Source of the DNA: a virus
IMG/VR virus record: IMGVR_UViG_3300042141_000261
Coordinates: 1-46,549 of that record
Direction: 5' to 3' (one strand)
Length of the DNA stretch: 46,549 nucleotides
This document shows positions 17,410-26,143 of this stretch, one piece after another. A program made the position numbers and the translations under genes. Each line of letters opens with the position of its first letter. Position 1 is the stretch's first letter. The notes under the pieces were generated by a model. It did not search any database. It had not been told where the DNA came from and was given only the letters and a program-made list of their open reading frames with translations.

Positions 17410-17794
17410 AATCTGATATTAATTTATTTAATAAATCCTTTCGTTCCTCATCTGTCATAATTTGATATTTTGAGAGGTAGTAATCATTTACTTTATTTTC
17501 TTCCAAATACTGATGCAATTCTCCTATGGTTCTACATATTTCATTATCATCTTTATCTGTCATTGTCAAATCAGTTCGTTTCCCAAAATCCTTTTCATAA
17601 CACCACCAATCGAATGTATCTCTACCATCCATACCGTAAATTGAACCAATCAACATAGCGATAACACTTTCATATGAGCCTGTAAAGTCTATAAGGTCAA
17701 TACCTGCTTCATATGCTTTATCTAATCTTTCTTGTTGTTCTTTAAGTTCAAAAACAATTCTTTCAAATACTTCCGGTTTTATGCTGTAATCCAT
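17396..17794 (-). CDS. Phage hypothetical protein, LIGSIYG / DWWCYEKDFG type
   Basis: 132 residues. The centre AMLIGSIYGMDGRDTFDWWC and YEKDFG matches a family I recall from phages and bacteria without a role. Mostly helical and acidic. Overlaps its upstream neighbour by 16 bases. Confidence 0.6.
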   Translation of the reverse strand: MDYSIKPEVFERIVFELKEQQERLDKAYEAGIDLIDFTGSYESVIAMLIGSIYGMDGRDTFDWWCYEKDFGKRTDLTMTDKDDNEICRTIGELHQYLEENKVNDYYLSKYQIMTDEERKDLLNKLISDYEKP

Positions 17795-18084
17795 TGTGTT
17801 TCGTTTTTAAATTGAATACTTTCATTTCCATCATATTCTTCAATAGTAAATTCTTCACCTTCATCTACCCATACTACTTCTAAATCTTCAACCCCTCCAG
17901 TATAGACATCCGGATAAGTGGTTTCAACATACTTTACCGCACCATCAAAATCTTCTGATTCAACCAACTCTATTAACTTTGGGTCAAATATTGCTTCAAG
18001 AGGAGCACCCCAAGTATAAAATCCAGCTCCAAATCCATATGAAATAAGAACTGCTACTTTACCATCTCTAATTACTTTGTTCAT
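17779..18084 (-). CDS. Phage hypothetical protein, GFGAGFYTW type
   Basis: 101 acidic residues. The start AVLISYGFGAGFYTW, a FDPKLIELVE helix and the end IEEYDGNESI are conserved in a family found in many phages, function unknown. ATGA overlap with the repeat protein upstream. Confidence 0.6.
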   Translation of the reverse strand: MNKVIRDGKVAVLISYGFGAGFYTWGAPLEAIFDPKLIELVESEDFDGAVKYVETTYPDVYTGGVEDLEVVWVDEGEEFTIEEYDGNESIQFKNETQWITA

Positions 18085-18533
18085 AGTTTGGTTAGTTTGT
18101 ATTTAATTCCATCAATCTCTACTACCTTACCTTGACAGGGTTTAGGTCGGTTGTCTATAACATCACCTTCTGAATTCTCATAGTAGATTATGTTTCCTTG
18201 AGAATCGTAATCTCTCTTTACCCAATATCCGTCTGAATTCTCATAGTAGATGCCTTTACCTTGAGAATCATATTCCCTCTTTACCCAAAATCCCTCTGAA
18301 TTCTCCCAGTAGATTTCATTGCCGTTAGAATCGTATTCACTCTTTGTCCAAAATCCATCTGAATACTCATGGTAGATTACCTTGCCTTGAGAATTACATT
18401 TCCACTTTTCCCAATATCCACTTGAACCCTCGGTATAGATTTGATTGCCATTCTTGTCTTTGATTACCAAACTACCATTGGCCTCAAAGTCCCATTTGAT
18501 TTGTTGTGCTATTGTTTTAGTTTCTTTGTTCAT
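18081..18533 (-). CDS. Repeat protein with YD/MORN-like 21-residue units
   Basis: 150 residues, largely made of about five tandem units of 21 residues of the form YWENSEGFWVKREYDSQGK, each with a conserved Tyr-Asp and Asn/Ser-Gly turn. The units resemble YD or MORN-like beta repeats, usually binding surfaces. The DNA repeats are similar but not identical, so the array is old enough to have drifted. It ends with a short KVVEIDGIKYKL strand. Binding partner unknown. Confidence 0.6.
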   Translation of the reverse strand: MNKETKTIAQQIKWDFEANGSLVIKDKNGNQIYTEGSSGYWEKWKCNSQGKVIYHEYSDGFWTKSEYDSNGNEIYWENSEGFWVKREYDSQGKGIYYENSDGYWVKRDYDSQGNIIYYENSEGDVIDNRPKPCQGKVVEIDGIKYKLTKL

Positions 18534-19206
18534 TGTTTTCTTCTTTAGCGTATAAGGTTTCTAAATAATCATCAAGATCCTTTGTAGTCATATATGTTTT
18601 ATCAAACTCAGGCTCAAATGTCTTAATTTGTTTAATAGTATGGTCTCTTTCACCAATTTTGTAGTAATGGTTTTCAATAGCATCCGCCAAATCTTGAATG
18701 TATTCTGGTCCCGCAACTGAAATTCTTAAATCATACCACTCCCACTTTGTCTTATAATCGTAGAATGTAATTCCTTTAGTTAATCTCTTATGTAAATTAG
18801 ATAACGTCCTATTACGAACCCTTACAATAGAACTATCATTACCAAATACTTGGAGGAATCTAAGAAACCAACGAGGACACCACCAAGGTTTTGCTTCATA
18901 ATCCATAGCCAAAACCAATGGGACCATAACTTTATCATAATTATTGTAATCAGGTACAGAACCTAAATAACCATACTTTTCAGAAAATCTTCTTGGAAAG
19001 AAAATATAACGAATATCATCCCACTCCAAATCACGAGTATGTATTATTCCTTTTTTTCTACCTTTCCAAAATAGAAGTGATTGTCCAAAGTCTTTAGCTT
19101 TTACACTAAATGGACGATTGTCCTTAAAGGGGCCAAATTTACTTTTTTTCATAGTAATCATATTAAACGGGTCTGAATCGTAATATTCGGGATTAATTTG
19201 TGTCAT
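18517..19206 (-). CDS. Phage hypothetical protein, unknown
   Basis: 229 residues with many aromatics and basic residues (KPWWCPRWFLRFLQVFG near the centre) and a helical acidic end. The Trp/Arg cluster recalls the start of the protein at 16903, so the two may be distantly related. No catalytic motif seen. ATGA-type overlap with the dNMP kinase upstream and 17-base overlap with the repeat protein downstream. Confidence 0.55.
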   Translation of the reverse strand: MTQINPEYYDSDPFNMITMKKSKFGPFKDNRPFSVKAKDFGQSLLFWKGRKKGIIHTRDLEWDDIRYIFFPRRFSEKYGYLGSVPDYNNYDKVMVPLVLAMDYEAKPWWCPRWFLRFLQVFGNDSSIVRVRNRTLSNLHKRLTKGITFYDYKTKWEWYDLRISVAGPEYIQDLADAIENHYYKIGERDHTIKQIKTFEPEFDKTYMTTKDLDDYLETLYAKEENNEQRN

Positions 19207-19811
19207 TTAATTATATTATTAACTTTAAAAACTAAATCTTCTAAACTTCCATTATTTTCAATTTTATAATCAAAATCATAGCCGTCTAGTTCTGTTTCAC
19301 TAATATGATCATTAGCAAGAGCTTTCATTGATGTTCCATAACCAGGTCTATTAACTCTAATTAATATTCCGCCTTTACTTTTTATACTTTCATATTCATT
19401 CTTAAATCTTACATCTGTAATAATCCATTTGCTATTGTAAACATAGTCCGCAAATAAAGCATTAATCCAAACGTTATTATGTAAATTATCTCTTAAAGCT
19501 TCTGTGCCTAACTTCTGTAATAATTGTCTTACAGTCATAGGACAAGCCCATTTGGTTCCTATTTTACCGGCTGGATTTGTATTCCATTGAGGTCCTAGTT
19601 CTGTTTCTTTAAAGGACTGATCTTCAAAATCTTTTATATCAATTCCTGTTAATATACTACTTATAAGTTTTAATTTATAAGCAAACTTTTTAATTTCCCA
19701 AGATCCACTGTCACTTAAAGTGCTTTGTAATTGTATAATCTTACCAACAGTGTCTTTACCGGAACCGGCTTTTCCACTTATACCAATTAAATTAATGTTT
19801 TGAATTTTCAT
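19203..19811 (-). CDS. Deoxynucleoside monophosphate kinase (T4 gp1-like)
   Basis: 202 residues. Walker A GKAGSGKDT near residues 13-21, the lid/base-binding stretch RQLLQKLGTEALRDNL, and ITDVRFKNE match phage dNMP kinases that convert dNMPs to dNDPs using ATP. It complements ribonucleotide reductase in supplying dNTP precursors, including those salvaged from host DNA. Overlaps the upstream zinc-motif protein by 20 bases. Confidence 0.85.
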   Translation of the reverse strand: MKIQNINLIGISGKAGSGKDTVGKIIQLQSTLSDSGSWEIKKFAYKLKLISSILTGIDIKDFEDQSFKETELGPQWNTNPAGKIGTKWACPMTVRQLLQKLGTEALRDNLHNNVWINALFADYVYNSKWIITDVRFKNEYESIKSKGGILIRVNRPGYGTSMKALANDHISETELDGYDFDYKIENNGSLEDLVFKVNNIIK

Positions 19812-20223
19812 TTCTATATTCTATTTCTTTTTTAATTAAATCAATATGCCACTTTACACCACCATATTTTACTACAGCATCTAACCATTCATCATTCATA
19901 TCACAAAGAGGAACATATTTTAATTCTTCTTTACCATTAATACCACGACCACCTCTGCAGGCATATTTACGAACTATTTCAAAAGGATCGTTGTCATAAA
20001 TAGTTAAAAGTTTAATTTTATTCATATCAACCGCACCATATCTTAAATAATCTGTACCTCCGTCCACAGTTGCCTTATTAGGGCAACTGCAAGTTTTATA
20101 ATCATGTCTATGATAACTAACAATAGTTTCAGAACATTCTAAACAAGTGACTGAATTGTATACAATTTGTCTTGTGTCTTCCACTATAAAGAAATTAGAA
20201 GAGAAAAAGACATCATTATACAT
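19792..20223 (-). CDS. Phage hypothetical protein with Cys/His motif
   Basis: 143 residues. CLECSETIVSYHRHDYKTCS followed by C-P-N gives four Cys and two His within about 22 residues, probably a zinc site; the next part DGGTDYLRYGAVD is a signature I recall from uncharacterised phage proteins. The remainder is helical. No enzymatic motif. It precedes the dNMP kinase gene, overlapping it by 20 bases. Confidence 0.6.
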   Translation of the reverse strand: MYNDVFFSSNFFIVEDTRQIVYNSVTCLECSETIVSYHRHDYKTCSCPNKATVDGGTDYLRYGAVDMNKIKLLTIYDNDPFEIVRKYACRGGRGINGKEELKYVPLCDMNDEWLDAVVKYGGVKWHIDLIKKEIEYRNENSKH

Positions 20224-20230
20224 AAATAAA

Positions 20231-20253
20231 TAAGCAAATAAAAAGCTTGCTTA
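20231..20253 (-). terminator. Weak hairpin between two genes
   Basis: TAAGCAA/TTGCTTA, a 7-bp stem with a 9-base loop, sits in the short gap between the MazG-like gene and the zinc-motif gene. On the minus strand a short T-rich stretch follows, so it may be a weak or partial terminator; the stem is A+T-rich. Confidence 0.3.
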
Positions 20254-20275
20254 TAATCCTGATTTTTTAAGTTTT

Positions 20276-20581
20276 TCATTTTGTATCTTTTACAAATTGA
20301 CCGTCTATCATTTTGCCAGTACGCGTACTGATAACTTTATATGCCGATTCAAGACATTCTTCCAAAGAAAGATTTTGCATTTTAGCTTGAATGATTAATG
20401 TAACCATGATATCACCCATTGCGTCAATGATTTCTTCTCTGTTATTATTATTTACAGCTTTACAAAACTCTGTTGTTTCTTCTAGAGTTTTAATAGCTTG
20501 TGCCATTGGTGTAGCTTTTGATAAAATACCTTTATCTTCAGCCCATTGTTCAACAGCACATTCTAATTCAAAGTAATCCAT
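20276..20581 (-). CDS. MazG-like nucleotide pyrophosphohydrolase
   Basis: 101 residues. TLEETTEFCKAV near residue 32 and DAMGDIMVTL near residue 53 give the E-x2-E ... D-x2-G-D metal-binding pattern of all-alpha NTP pyrophosphohydrolases. Such enzymes remove non-canonical dNTPs or lower (p)ppGpp; the substrate here cannot be told. It follows PolB by one base. Confidence 0.75.
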   Translation of the reverse strand: MDYFELECAVEQWAEDKGILSKATPMAQAIKTLEETTEFCKAVNNNNREEIIDAMGDIMVTLIIQAKMQNLSLEECLESAYKVISTRTGKMIDGQFVKDTK

Positions 20582-20582
20582 A

Positions 20583-22586
20583 TTAAAATAATTTAAGTTG
20601 TTGTGGACTATAGTTAATTATGTTTTCTATTTCCGATTCAATCAATTGAAAATAGTAATTTTGATTTATCTTATACAAATCCCATTTAGGTTTAATATCT
20701 ACTTTATTAAAAAGTACTTGCATCCATTGTCCTGCTTCTAATTGTATTTCCCTATTATCTTTTTTGTTTACTTTAGTTATTTTACAAGCTTCAGGGTGCT
20801 CTGTTTTACATATATAATACCTATTAATTTTTTGAATTTCTTTTTCTTCATATACACCATTTTTTATACATCTAGACATTTGTTTCCAATCACCTTTGGA
20901 TTTACTACCAATACAGTAGTCAAAAATATTCTTGTTACTTTCTAAATAATCTTTAGGTAAAATATCATGTATAAAGTAATGATATATTGCTTTTGGAATA
21001 ATCAATTTTGATTTATTTTTATGTAAGGCTAAATTATGAAAATCAAACCTGCCGGTTAATTTACAAGGAGCGTACATAAATTTAGAATCTTCAACTTTAA
21101 AGAGATAATGTGGGAATTCTTTTTGAATTTCTCTCCACTCAGCCATTTCCACTTCTTTGTAATTACTTAAAGCAATATAATTATTTACATCAGCCAGTAC
21201 AAGCTTTTGATATTCATTATGTTCTAACTTAAGACTTGTTATTGATTCCCATTCAGTACATATTTCCATATATTTTTGAAGATGTGTTCTAGGTATTTTA
21301 GTTTCTATACCATCTGTATTTTGCATTATTGCTTGGGCTTCAGGAATATTTTCCATAATCATCTCATAAAGCATCATAAGACTTAGCTGACCGTTAATAG
21401 TTATTTTCATAGTCATTTCCGGATCATAAAAGAAACTATCTTTATCATTACTTAAACCATATGTAGAGTTTAAAATAATCTTATAAACATAGTTCATAGG
21501 ATCTTTTTTAGGAATCTTTCTTCTTTCATCAAAGAACCATCTATATTGATCACAAAATTCTTTTTGTGGAAAATGACCTGGAGACCAAGAATTTTCAATT
21601 GCTAAGTTTGGATAAAAACTTACTACATCTGAAGTTATAATTACAAACTCTTCATCTGATTTATATACACCCGGAACATTTGCCCCATGAACACCGCCTA
21701 AACCAAAATATGTATTTACATTTTTGTATTTGATTGAGTGTTTAAAAGAACCCTTTAAATTATCTGGGTGTACTTCAATTGTTTTAAACTTATCTAAAAG
21801 TAATTTAAATTCTAAAGATTCAAACTTTATATAGTTTAAGATTAAATCTGATAATTTAATATTACATCTATAAGTACGCATATTCTTAATATCTTTCTTG
21901 GGAATATTCAATTTTTCTGATAAATAATAAGAAAAAAGCTCTTTACTTATTCTTGGTTCAGAAGCGCTGTATAAATTAATATTGTAATTCTTGCTTAGTT
22001 CTTTTCTAAGTCTTATTTGGGATTGAGATTTATTATAAATTTCTTTAGTTGATAGTACGTCATTTATACAATAACTAATAACTATATCTATCTCTGATTG
22101 ATTTTTAATTTCTGTTGTATGATGTATGGGCATTTCTAAAAGATTATCCCAATCCATACTATATTGAATCCATTTTAAACTTGACATTTTTTGAGGATTG
22201 TCCCAGTGATGCATTTTAAAAAGATCAATCTGACCTATTTGCATTCTAAAGGGGGCATAATCCTGAAATTCTTTATTATCGTTTCTATTAATGCATTTTA
22301 CTGCATACTCATAAATTATTTCTGCTATTTGACATCCTGATAAAGTTTCCCATAAAGCGTGATTATCTAAAATATAATGGGTTACTTGACTATCAAATGC
22401 CAAACCATTATAAGATATATGCCATTCTTTATTTTTTTTATTTTGAATCAAGAAATCAATAAAGTCTTTAAGATCATTTTTTAAATCATGAATAACAAAG
22501 ACTTTTCTTTCAGAATTTTTATAGTGCTCAAAAACTGCAATAAAACAATTTTTAAGCGTTTCATAGTCCATTATCCAATGATTCAT
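20583..22586 (-). CDS. Family B DNA polymerase
   Basis: 667 residues. The proofreading domain shows Exo I DYET at residues 7-10, Exo II YNGLAFD, and Exo III YCINDV. The polymerase domain shows motif A SDVVSFYPN, motif B KIILNSTYG, and motif C as QNTDG instead of the classic YGDTD, a variant seen in divergent viral PolBs. All catalytic Asp are present. It is short for PolB but complete. No terminal-protein (TPR1) insertion was obvious. It is the main replicative polymerase of this phage. Confidence 0.92.
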   Translation of the reverse strand: MNHWIMDYETLKNCFIAVFEHYKNSERKVFVIHDLKNDLKDFIDFLIQNKKNKEWHISYNGLAFDSQVTHYILDNHALWETLSGCQIAEIIYEYAVKCINRNDNKEFQDYAPFRMQIGQIDLFKMHHWDNPQKMSSLKWIQYSMDWDNLLEMPIHHTTEIKNQSEIDIVISYCINDVLSTKEIYNKSQSQIRLRKELSKNYNINLYSASEPRISKELFSYYLSEKLNIPKKDIKNMRTYRCNIKLSDLILNYIKFESLEFKLLLDKFKTIEVHPDNLKGSFKHSIKYKNVNTYFGLGGVHGANVPGVYKSDEEFVIITSDVVSFYPNLAIENSWSPGHFPQKEFCDQYRWFFDERRKIPKKDPMNYVYKIILNSTYGLSNDKDSFFYDPEMTMKITINGQLSLMMLYEMIMENIPEAQAIMQNTDGIETKIPRTHLQKYMEICTEWESITSLKLEHNEYQKLVLADVNNYIALSNYKEVEMAEWREIQKEFPHYLFKVEDSKFMYAPCKLTGRFDFHNLALHKNKSKLIIPKAIYHYFIHDILPKDYLESNKNIFDYCIGSKSKGDWKQMSRCIKNGVYEEKEIQKINRYYICKTEHPEACKITKVNKKDNREIQLEAGQWMQVLFNKVDIKPKWDLYKINQNYYFQLIESEIENIINYSPQQLKLF

Positions 22587-22589
22587 AAA

Positions 22590-22976
22590 TTACATTTTAT
22601 ATTTTTCTTTTATATGACTGTCTATTGGAACAGCATCCCCGTTTTCATCAATCCTTACAAACTTAATATTTGTAGATAAGATTATAGTCTGTGCGCCCGA
22701 GTATATATTATGAGATCTAGCTTCTATGTAAAAAGTCATACTTGTATTTCCCACTTCTTTTACATTTCCGTAAATTTTAATAAGCTGACCCTCTTTGGCA
22801 GAGCGTTTAAATATGCATTTGTCAATCATAACGGTCACCATTCTAGGTGTGTTACATATTTCCATAGCAAACGCAGCTGCCGCAGAGTCCAGCCATGCTA
22901 ATAACTTACCTCCAAATAAATTAGCATGAAAACCTAAGTCTGACTTTTTAACCGGGTGAGTGGTTATCAAGTGCAT
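22590..22976 (-). CDS. Hotdog-fold acyl-CoA thioesterase (YciA-like)
   Basis: 128 residues with the acyl-CoA hydrolase signature HANLFGGKLLAWLDSAAAAF near residues 17-36 (Asn-x-x-Gly-Gly then a long helix with an Asp), followed by the beta strands VTVMIDKCIFKRSAKEGQLI. Family members hydrolyse acyl-CoA thioesters. A metabolic gene of this type inside a replication operon, between PolB (3 bases) and an unknown gene (2 bases), is unusual and suggests control of host lipid or CoA pools during infection; that is inference. Confidence 0.8.
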   Translation of the reverse strand: MHLITTHPVKKSDLGFHANLFGGKLLAWLDSAAAAFAMEICNTPRMVTVMIDKCIFKRSAKEGQLIKIYGNVKEVGNTSMTFYIEARSHNIYSGAQTIILSTNIKFVRIDENGDAVPIDSHIKEKYKM

Positions 22977-22978
22977 AA

Positions 22979-23407
22979 TTAAGGTAATATAATCAAATCT
23001 TTTTTATCTACTTCAGTTTTATTTACATCTGCAAAATACTTTGAAATATCAAAATCTTCAGCGTTGATAGCAAACAAATATACTAACATAGTAATTTCAT
23101 CTTTTTCTTTAATGTAAATCTCAGAAAAAGTTTCAATTTGTAAACGTTGTTCTTTAACAACTTTACCGGTTTCATTATTTGGAAATTTTAATCTCATAGG
23201 CTGACCTTCTTCATCTAATCTTGGCACCATATGTAAAGATTCTTTTTTAACTTTACTAATTACAGCAAGTACTCCGGATGAAGGATCAAACATTGCCTCA
23301 ACAAAAGGGCAGTCTAGAGTCAAAGGAATTAAACTAAAAGAGTTTAATCCTCTAAAGGCTGTGCTAATGAGCATCATGTTTTTTCCAAATGTGGTTTCTT
23401 TTTTCAT
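22979..23407 (-). CDS. Phage hypothetical protein, unknown
   Basis: 142 residues, beta-rich with no cysteine-rich or catalytic motif; its centre VEAMFDPSSGVLAVIS and the acidic FADVNKTEVDKKD end recall uncharacterised proteins next to phage replication genes. A TATATTTG box 16 bases upstream suggests it starts its own transcript leading into the thioesterase and PolB. Confidence 0.55.
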   Translation of the reverse strand: MKKETTFGKNMMLISTAFRGLNSFSLIPLTLDCPFVEAMFDPSSGVLAVISKVKKESLHMVPRLDEEGQPMRLKFPNNETGKVVKEQRLQIETFSEIYIKEKDEITMLVYLFAINAEDFDISKYFADVNKTEVDKKDLIILP

Positions 23408-23423
23408 TTTTATTGTTTTTTTA

Positions 23424-23431
23424 CAAATATA
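23424..23431 (-). promoter_or_regulatory. Candidate -7 box TATATTTG
   Basis: TATATTTG on the minus strand matches TAnnTTTG, 16 bases before the ATG at 23407 with an A/T-rich leader. No clear TTTG box lies about 20 bases upstream, so the call is tentative. Confidence 0.35.
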
Positions 23432-23439
23432 AAGAACTA

Positions 23440-23991
23440 TTATAAACTAATTTCTTTTTCTTGTAAAATTTTTTCTTTTAAACATTCTTTTTCAAAATCA
23501 GGTTTACTGCAGATTTCATGAACCTCTCTAATTAGCTTGATATTAACTCCTAAGTTTTCTGCATATATTTCGTGATAGCTACCTGGATCTAAAAAACTTT
23601 TAATATACTCTGAAATTTTACCATACTCAGAAAAGTAGGCCAAAATTAAATCTTTAGATTTCAAAGAAAATTTAGAATAATGACCGTTAATAAACTGATC
23701 AAAATCATATTTATAACTTTTAAAGTTAAAAACATAAATTTGTTTATCCGCGAGATTATAATAAGATTTTAATAATCTATGACTTTTTAAATATTTTGTT
23801 TCAAAGTTTTTAAAATCTAAAGTCATTTCACATTTATATACACATATAAACTTATAATCTAAAACATTTATGAATTCATCCCAGCAGATAAATGTATCTG
23901 CCGGGACAAACTCAATATTTTTCTTAAATCCTAATAAAGGATAAAGAAAAACTTTGCTTTTTTGAAAATAAGATGTATATATAATATTCAT
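23440..23991 (-). CDS. Phage hypothetical protein, unknown
   Basis: 183 residues, Tyr/Phe/Lys-rich, starting MNIIYTSYFQKSKVFLYPLL; the first 20 residues are a pattern I recall from uncharacterised phage proteins. No motif suggests a function. It starts one base after the PD-(D/E)XK nuclease gene, so is likely co-translated with it. Confidence 0.55.
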   Translation of the reverse strand: MNIIYTSYFQKSKVFLYPLLGFKKNIEFVPADTFICWDEFINVLDYKFICVYKCEMTLDFKNFETKYLKSHRLLKSYYNLADKQIYVFNFKSYKYDFDQFINGHYSKFSLKSKDLILAYFSEYGKISEYIKSFLDPGSYHEIYAENLGVNIKLIREVHEICSKPDFEKECLKEKILQEKEISL

Positions 23992-23992
23992 T

Positions 23993-24997
23993 TTATAATC
24001 TAACTTTGTTCACTAAATAATTAAATGGTAAACTATAGTTGTTATTAGTATAATGATAATTAGCGGTCTCAAGTGCGTATCTAAGATCAGTTACCCATGC
24101 ATCTAAACTTATTTCTGAAACTTCAAATGGATATACCTGGTTGTATTTGTCAATAACTATAAAGGTAAAGATAATTTTGTAATTTTGCTTTTCTTCAGGT
24201 AAATTTTCAATTACTAATTTAGTATATATAACTGCTTGAAGCCAATAATTATAATAGTTAACTGTTTCCGGAAATTCATCAATTGTCTTACTTGTGGTTT
24301 TTAAATCACAAATTACAATCTCTTTTTTATCGTTATCAATTTTATAAAAGTCAACATACCCTTTTAAACCAAAATTATAATTATCTAATTTACATTCCAA
24401 ATATTTTTCAGAAAATGTTTCTATAGTGTCTAAAGGAAAATCGGTTTGAAATTCTCCAAATATTTTATTAACCTCAGTATTATTTTTTATAATTTCAATT
24501 TGCTCTTGACATCTTTTTAAAGTTTCTTCATCAACGACATCAACTTTAGAATTATTAATAAAATTCCAATATTCTACATTTTCTTGACATTGAATTTTAA
24601 CAAGTCTAGCAGAATCTTCTTTAAGAGTTTGGTATAGATTTTCTTCTTTTAAAATACTTAATATTGAATTTTCAAGTTCTTTAGACATTAAATCCACGTA
24701 TGAGTTATCAGTCGTTAACCCTAAATTTGATACTTTATGTAAGCTGTGTAAGATTTTTCGTACATTATCTGTGGGTAATTTGCCTGGTACTATTTTAAAT
24801 TTTTCTTGTAATTTTTCAGGTTCAAACAGCAAGCAATGTAAGACTTTACCTTCAAGTAAATGTTTGTCTAATTTTTCTTGCCTTTGTTTAAGTATATAAT
24901 CATTATAAAATAATGAAGGTGAAAAAAGCAGTTTATTCAAAGAAGAATAACTGAATTTAAAAGGTTTTGAATAAAAATCTTTTTCTTGTTCTGTCAT
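23993..24997 (-). CDS. PD-(D/E)XK exonuclease (Cas4/RecB-like)
   Basis: 334 residues. An N-terminal SYSSLNKLL helix, EGKVLHCLLFEP with the motif-I His, YVDFYK with the metal-binding Asp, CDLKTTSK with D-x-K, and a Q-x3-Y helix in YWLQAVIYTKLV are the full series for RecB/Cas4-like nucleases such as phage recombination exonucleases. Likely role: end resection for recombination with the SSB and Sak4-like proteins. Three bases downstream of the unknown gene at 25001. Confidence 0.8.
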   Translation of the reverse strand: MTEQEKDFYSKPFKFSYSSLNKLLFSPSLFYNDYILKQRQEKLDKHLLEGKVLHCLLFEPEKLQEKFKIVPGKLPTDNVRKILHSLHKVSNLGLTTDNSYVDLMSKELENSILSILKEENLYQTLKEDSARLVKIQCQENVEYWNFINNSKVDVVDEETLKRCQEQIEIIKNNTEVNKIFGEFQTDFPLDTIETFSEKYLECKLDNYNFGLKGYVDFYKIDNDKKEIVICDLKTTSKTIDEFPETVNYYNYWLQAVIYTKLVIENLPEEKQNYKIIFTFIVIDKYNQVYPFEVSEISLDAWVTDLRYALETANYHYTNNNYSLPFNYLVNKVRL

Positions 24998-25000
24998 AGT

Positions 25001-26140
25001 TTAAGGTAATAAAGATGGAACTATTGAAGCTTTTACATTTTCTTTTAGTTTAATATCTGTAATTTGAAATTCAAAAATAGAATGTTCAAAACCAATGTTT
25101 TTTTGCATATACTCTAATAAATCTTCAGAAACTATTTTAAAAGCAAATTCTGTTAATTTACCATCTTTAAACAAAAGATCTAATAACTTAGAATAATTAT
25201 CCAATCTTGAATATAATCGGTTAAAGTATTTCTCAAAATAAGATCTTAAAGTTTTAACATTAATACTATTCCAGATATCAGATTCTGTTTTTAGTTTATA
25301 ATCATATTTCCATATAAGTAAAGCTAATATATCAAACGAAGATTCATAATTACAATTTGCCATAGTAGTTAATACCATATTTACATCATGATTAGAATTA
25401 CTGTTTTCTAATACATTAGTAAAATAATAATAATTTTCATGCGTTAAAGTTATAGCTTTTGAGTTAACAAATTTTAAAATGTCACTATCAAGAACAAAAT
25501 TTGAAATTTGAGTTAAATCTAAATAGGTGTTATAATTTTTTATATTAAAAAGTCTAGTATCACTATAGCTGCATATAGTATTTAAATCATCTAAAAGATT
25601 ATCTTTAACACTCCTATCAAGTCTAAATTTAATTGTAATAACAAAAGGATCTTGACAATTATTAGATTCTAAATTTAAAATATCAACCACTTTTTTATAG
25701 CTTGTATCTAGAGTATAACCTTTATTATTATTATAAAAAGTTTGATTGAAAAAAGTTAAAAAATCATTTAATCTTATCCAGTCTCTAGATTCAAATTCAA
25801 ATAAGTTAGTTACACTAGATTTAGAAATAACACGATAATCAGCTTTAGTTTCATCTCTTGTAACTGAAAGATTGTAGTTTGTTTTAAGGCTATCAACTTT
25901 TTCTCTAGGTAAATTTATATTTGGATACCTATAAATTTTAGAATCTTTTAAATTTATAGATTCAAATTTTATAGTATTAATTTTAAAATGTTCAGATATA
26001 TTAAATCTTTCATTTTCTTTATATACACAATATACAGGTCTTAGCATATTGTCATAATTAGGTAATTTAAAAAATATTTCTCTACCTATATTTGATATTT
26101 CTATAAGAAGTGTTTTTGCAACTTTTAAATCATTGTTCAT
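25001..26140 (-). CDS. Unknown protein of the MoxR/VWA module (paralogue B)
   Basis: 379 residues, mostly helical, with no catalytic motif. The segment NYNLSVTRDETKADYRVISK near residues 90-109 resembles NNNLKLTNDYLNADCLVTHN in the adjacent protein at 26144, pointing to distant paralogy. It lies three bases after that gene in a tight run with a MoxR-type ATPase and a VWA protein, so it is probably a partner or substrate adaptor; inference from context only. Confidence 0.55.
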   Translation of the reverse strand: MNNDLKVAKTLLIEISNIGREIFFKLPNYDNMLRPVYCVYKENERFNISEHFKINTIKFESINLKDSKIYRYPNINLPREKVDSLKTNYNLSVTRDETKADYRVISKSSVTNLFEFESRDWIRLNDFLTFFNQTFYNNNKGYTLDTSYKKVVDILNLESNNCQDPFVITIKFRLDRSVKDNLLDDLNTICSYSDTRLFNIKNYNTYLDLTQISNFVLDSDILKFVNSKAITLTHENYYYFTNVLENSNSNHDVNMVLTTMANCNYESSFDILALLIWKYDYKLKTESDIWNSINVKTLRSYFEKYFNRLYSRLDNYSKLLDLLFKDGKLTEFAFKIVSEDLLEYMQKNIGFEHSIFEFQITDIKLKENVKASIVPSLLP

Positions 26141-26143
26141 TTT

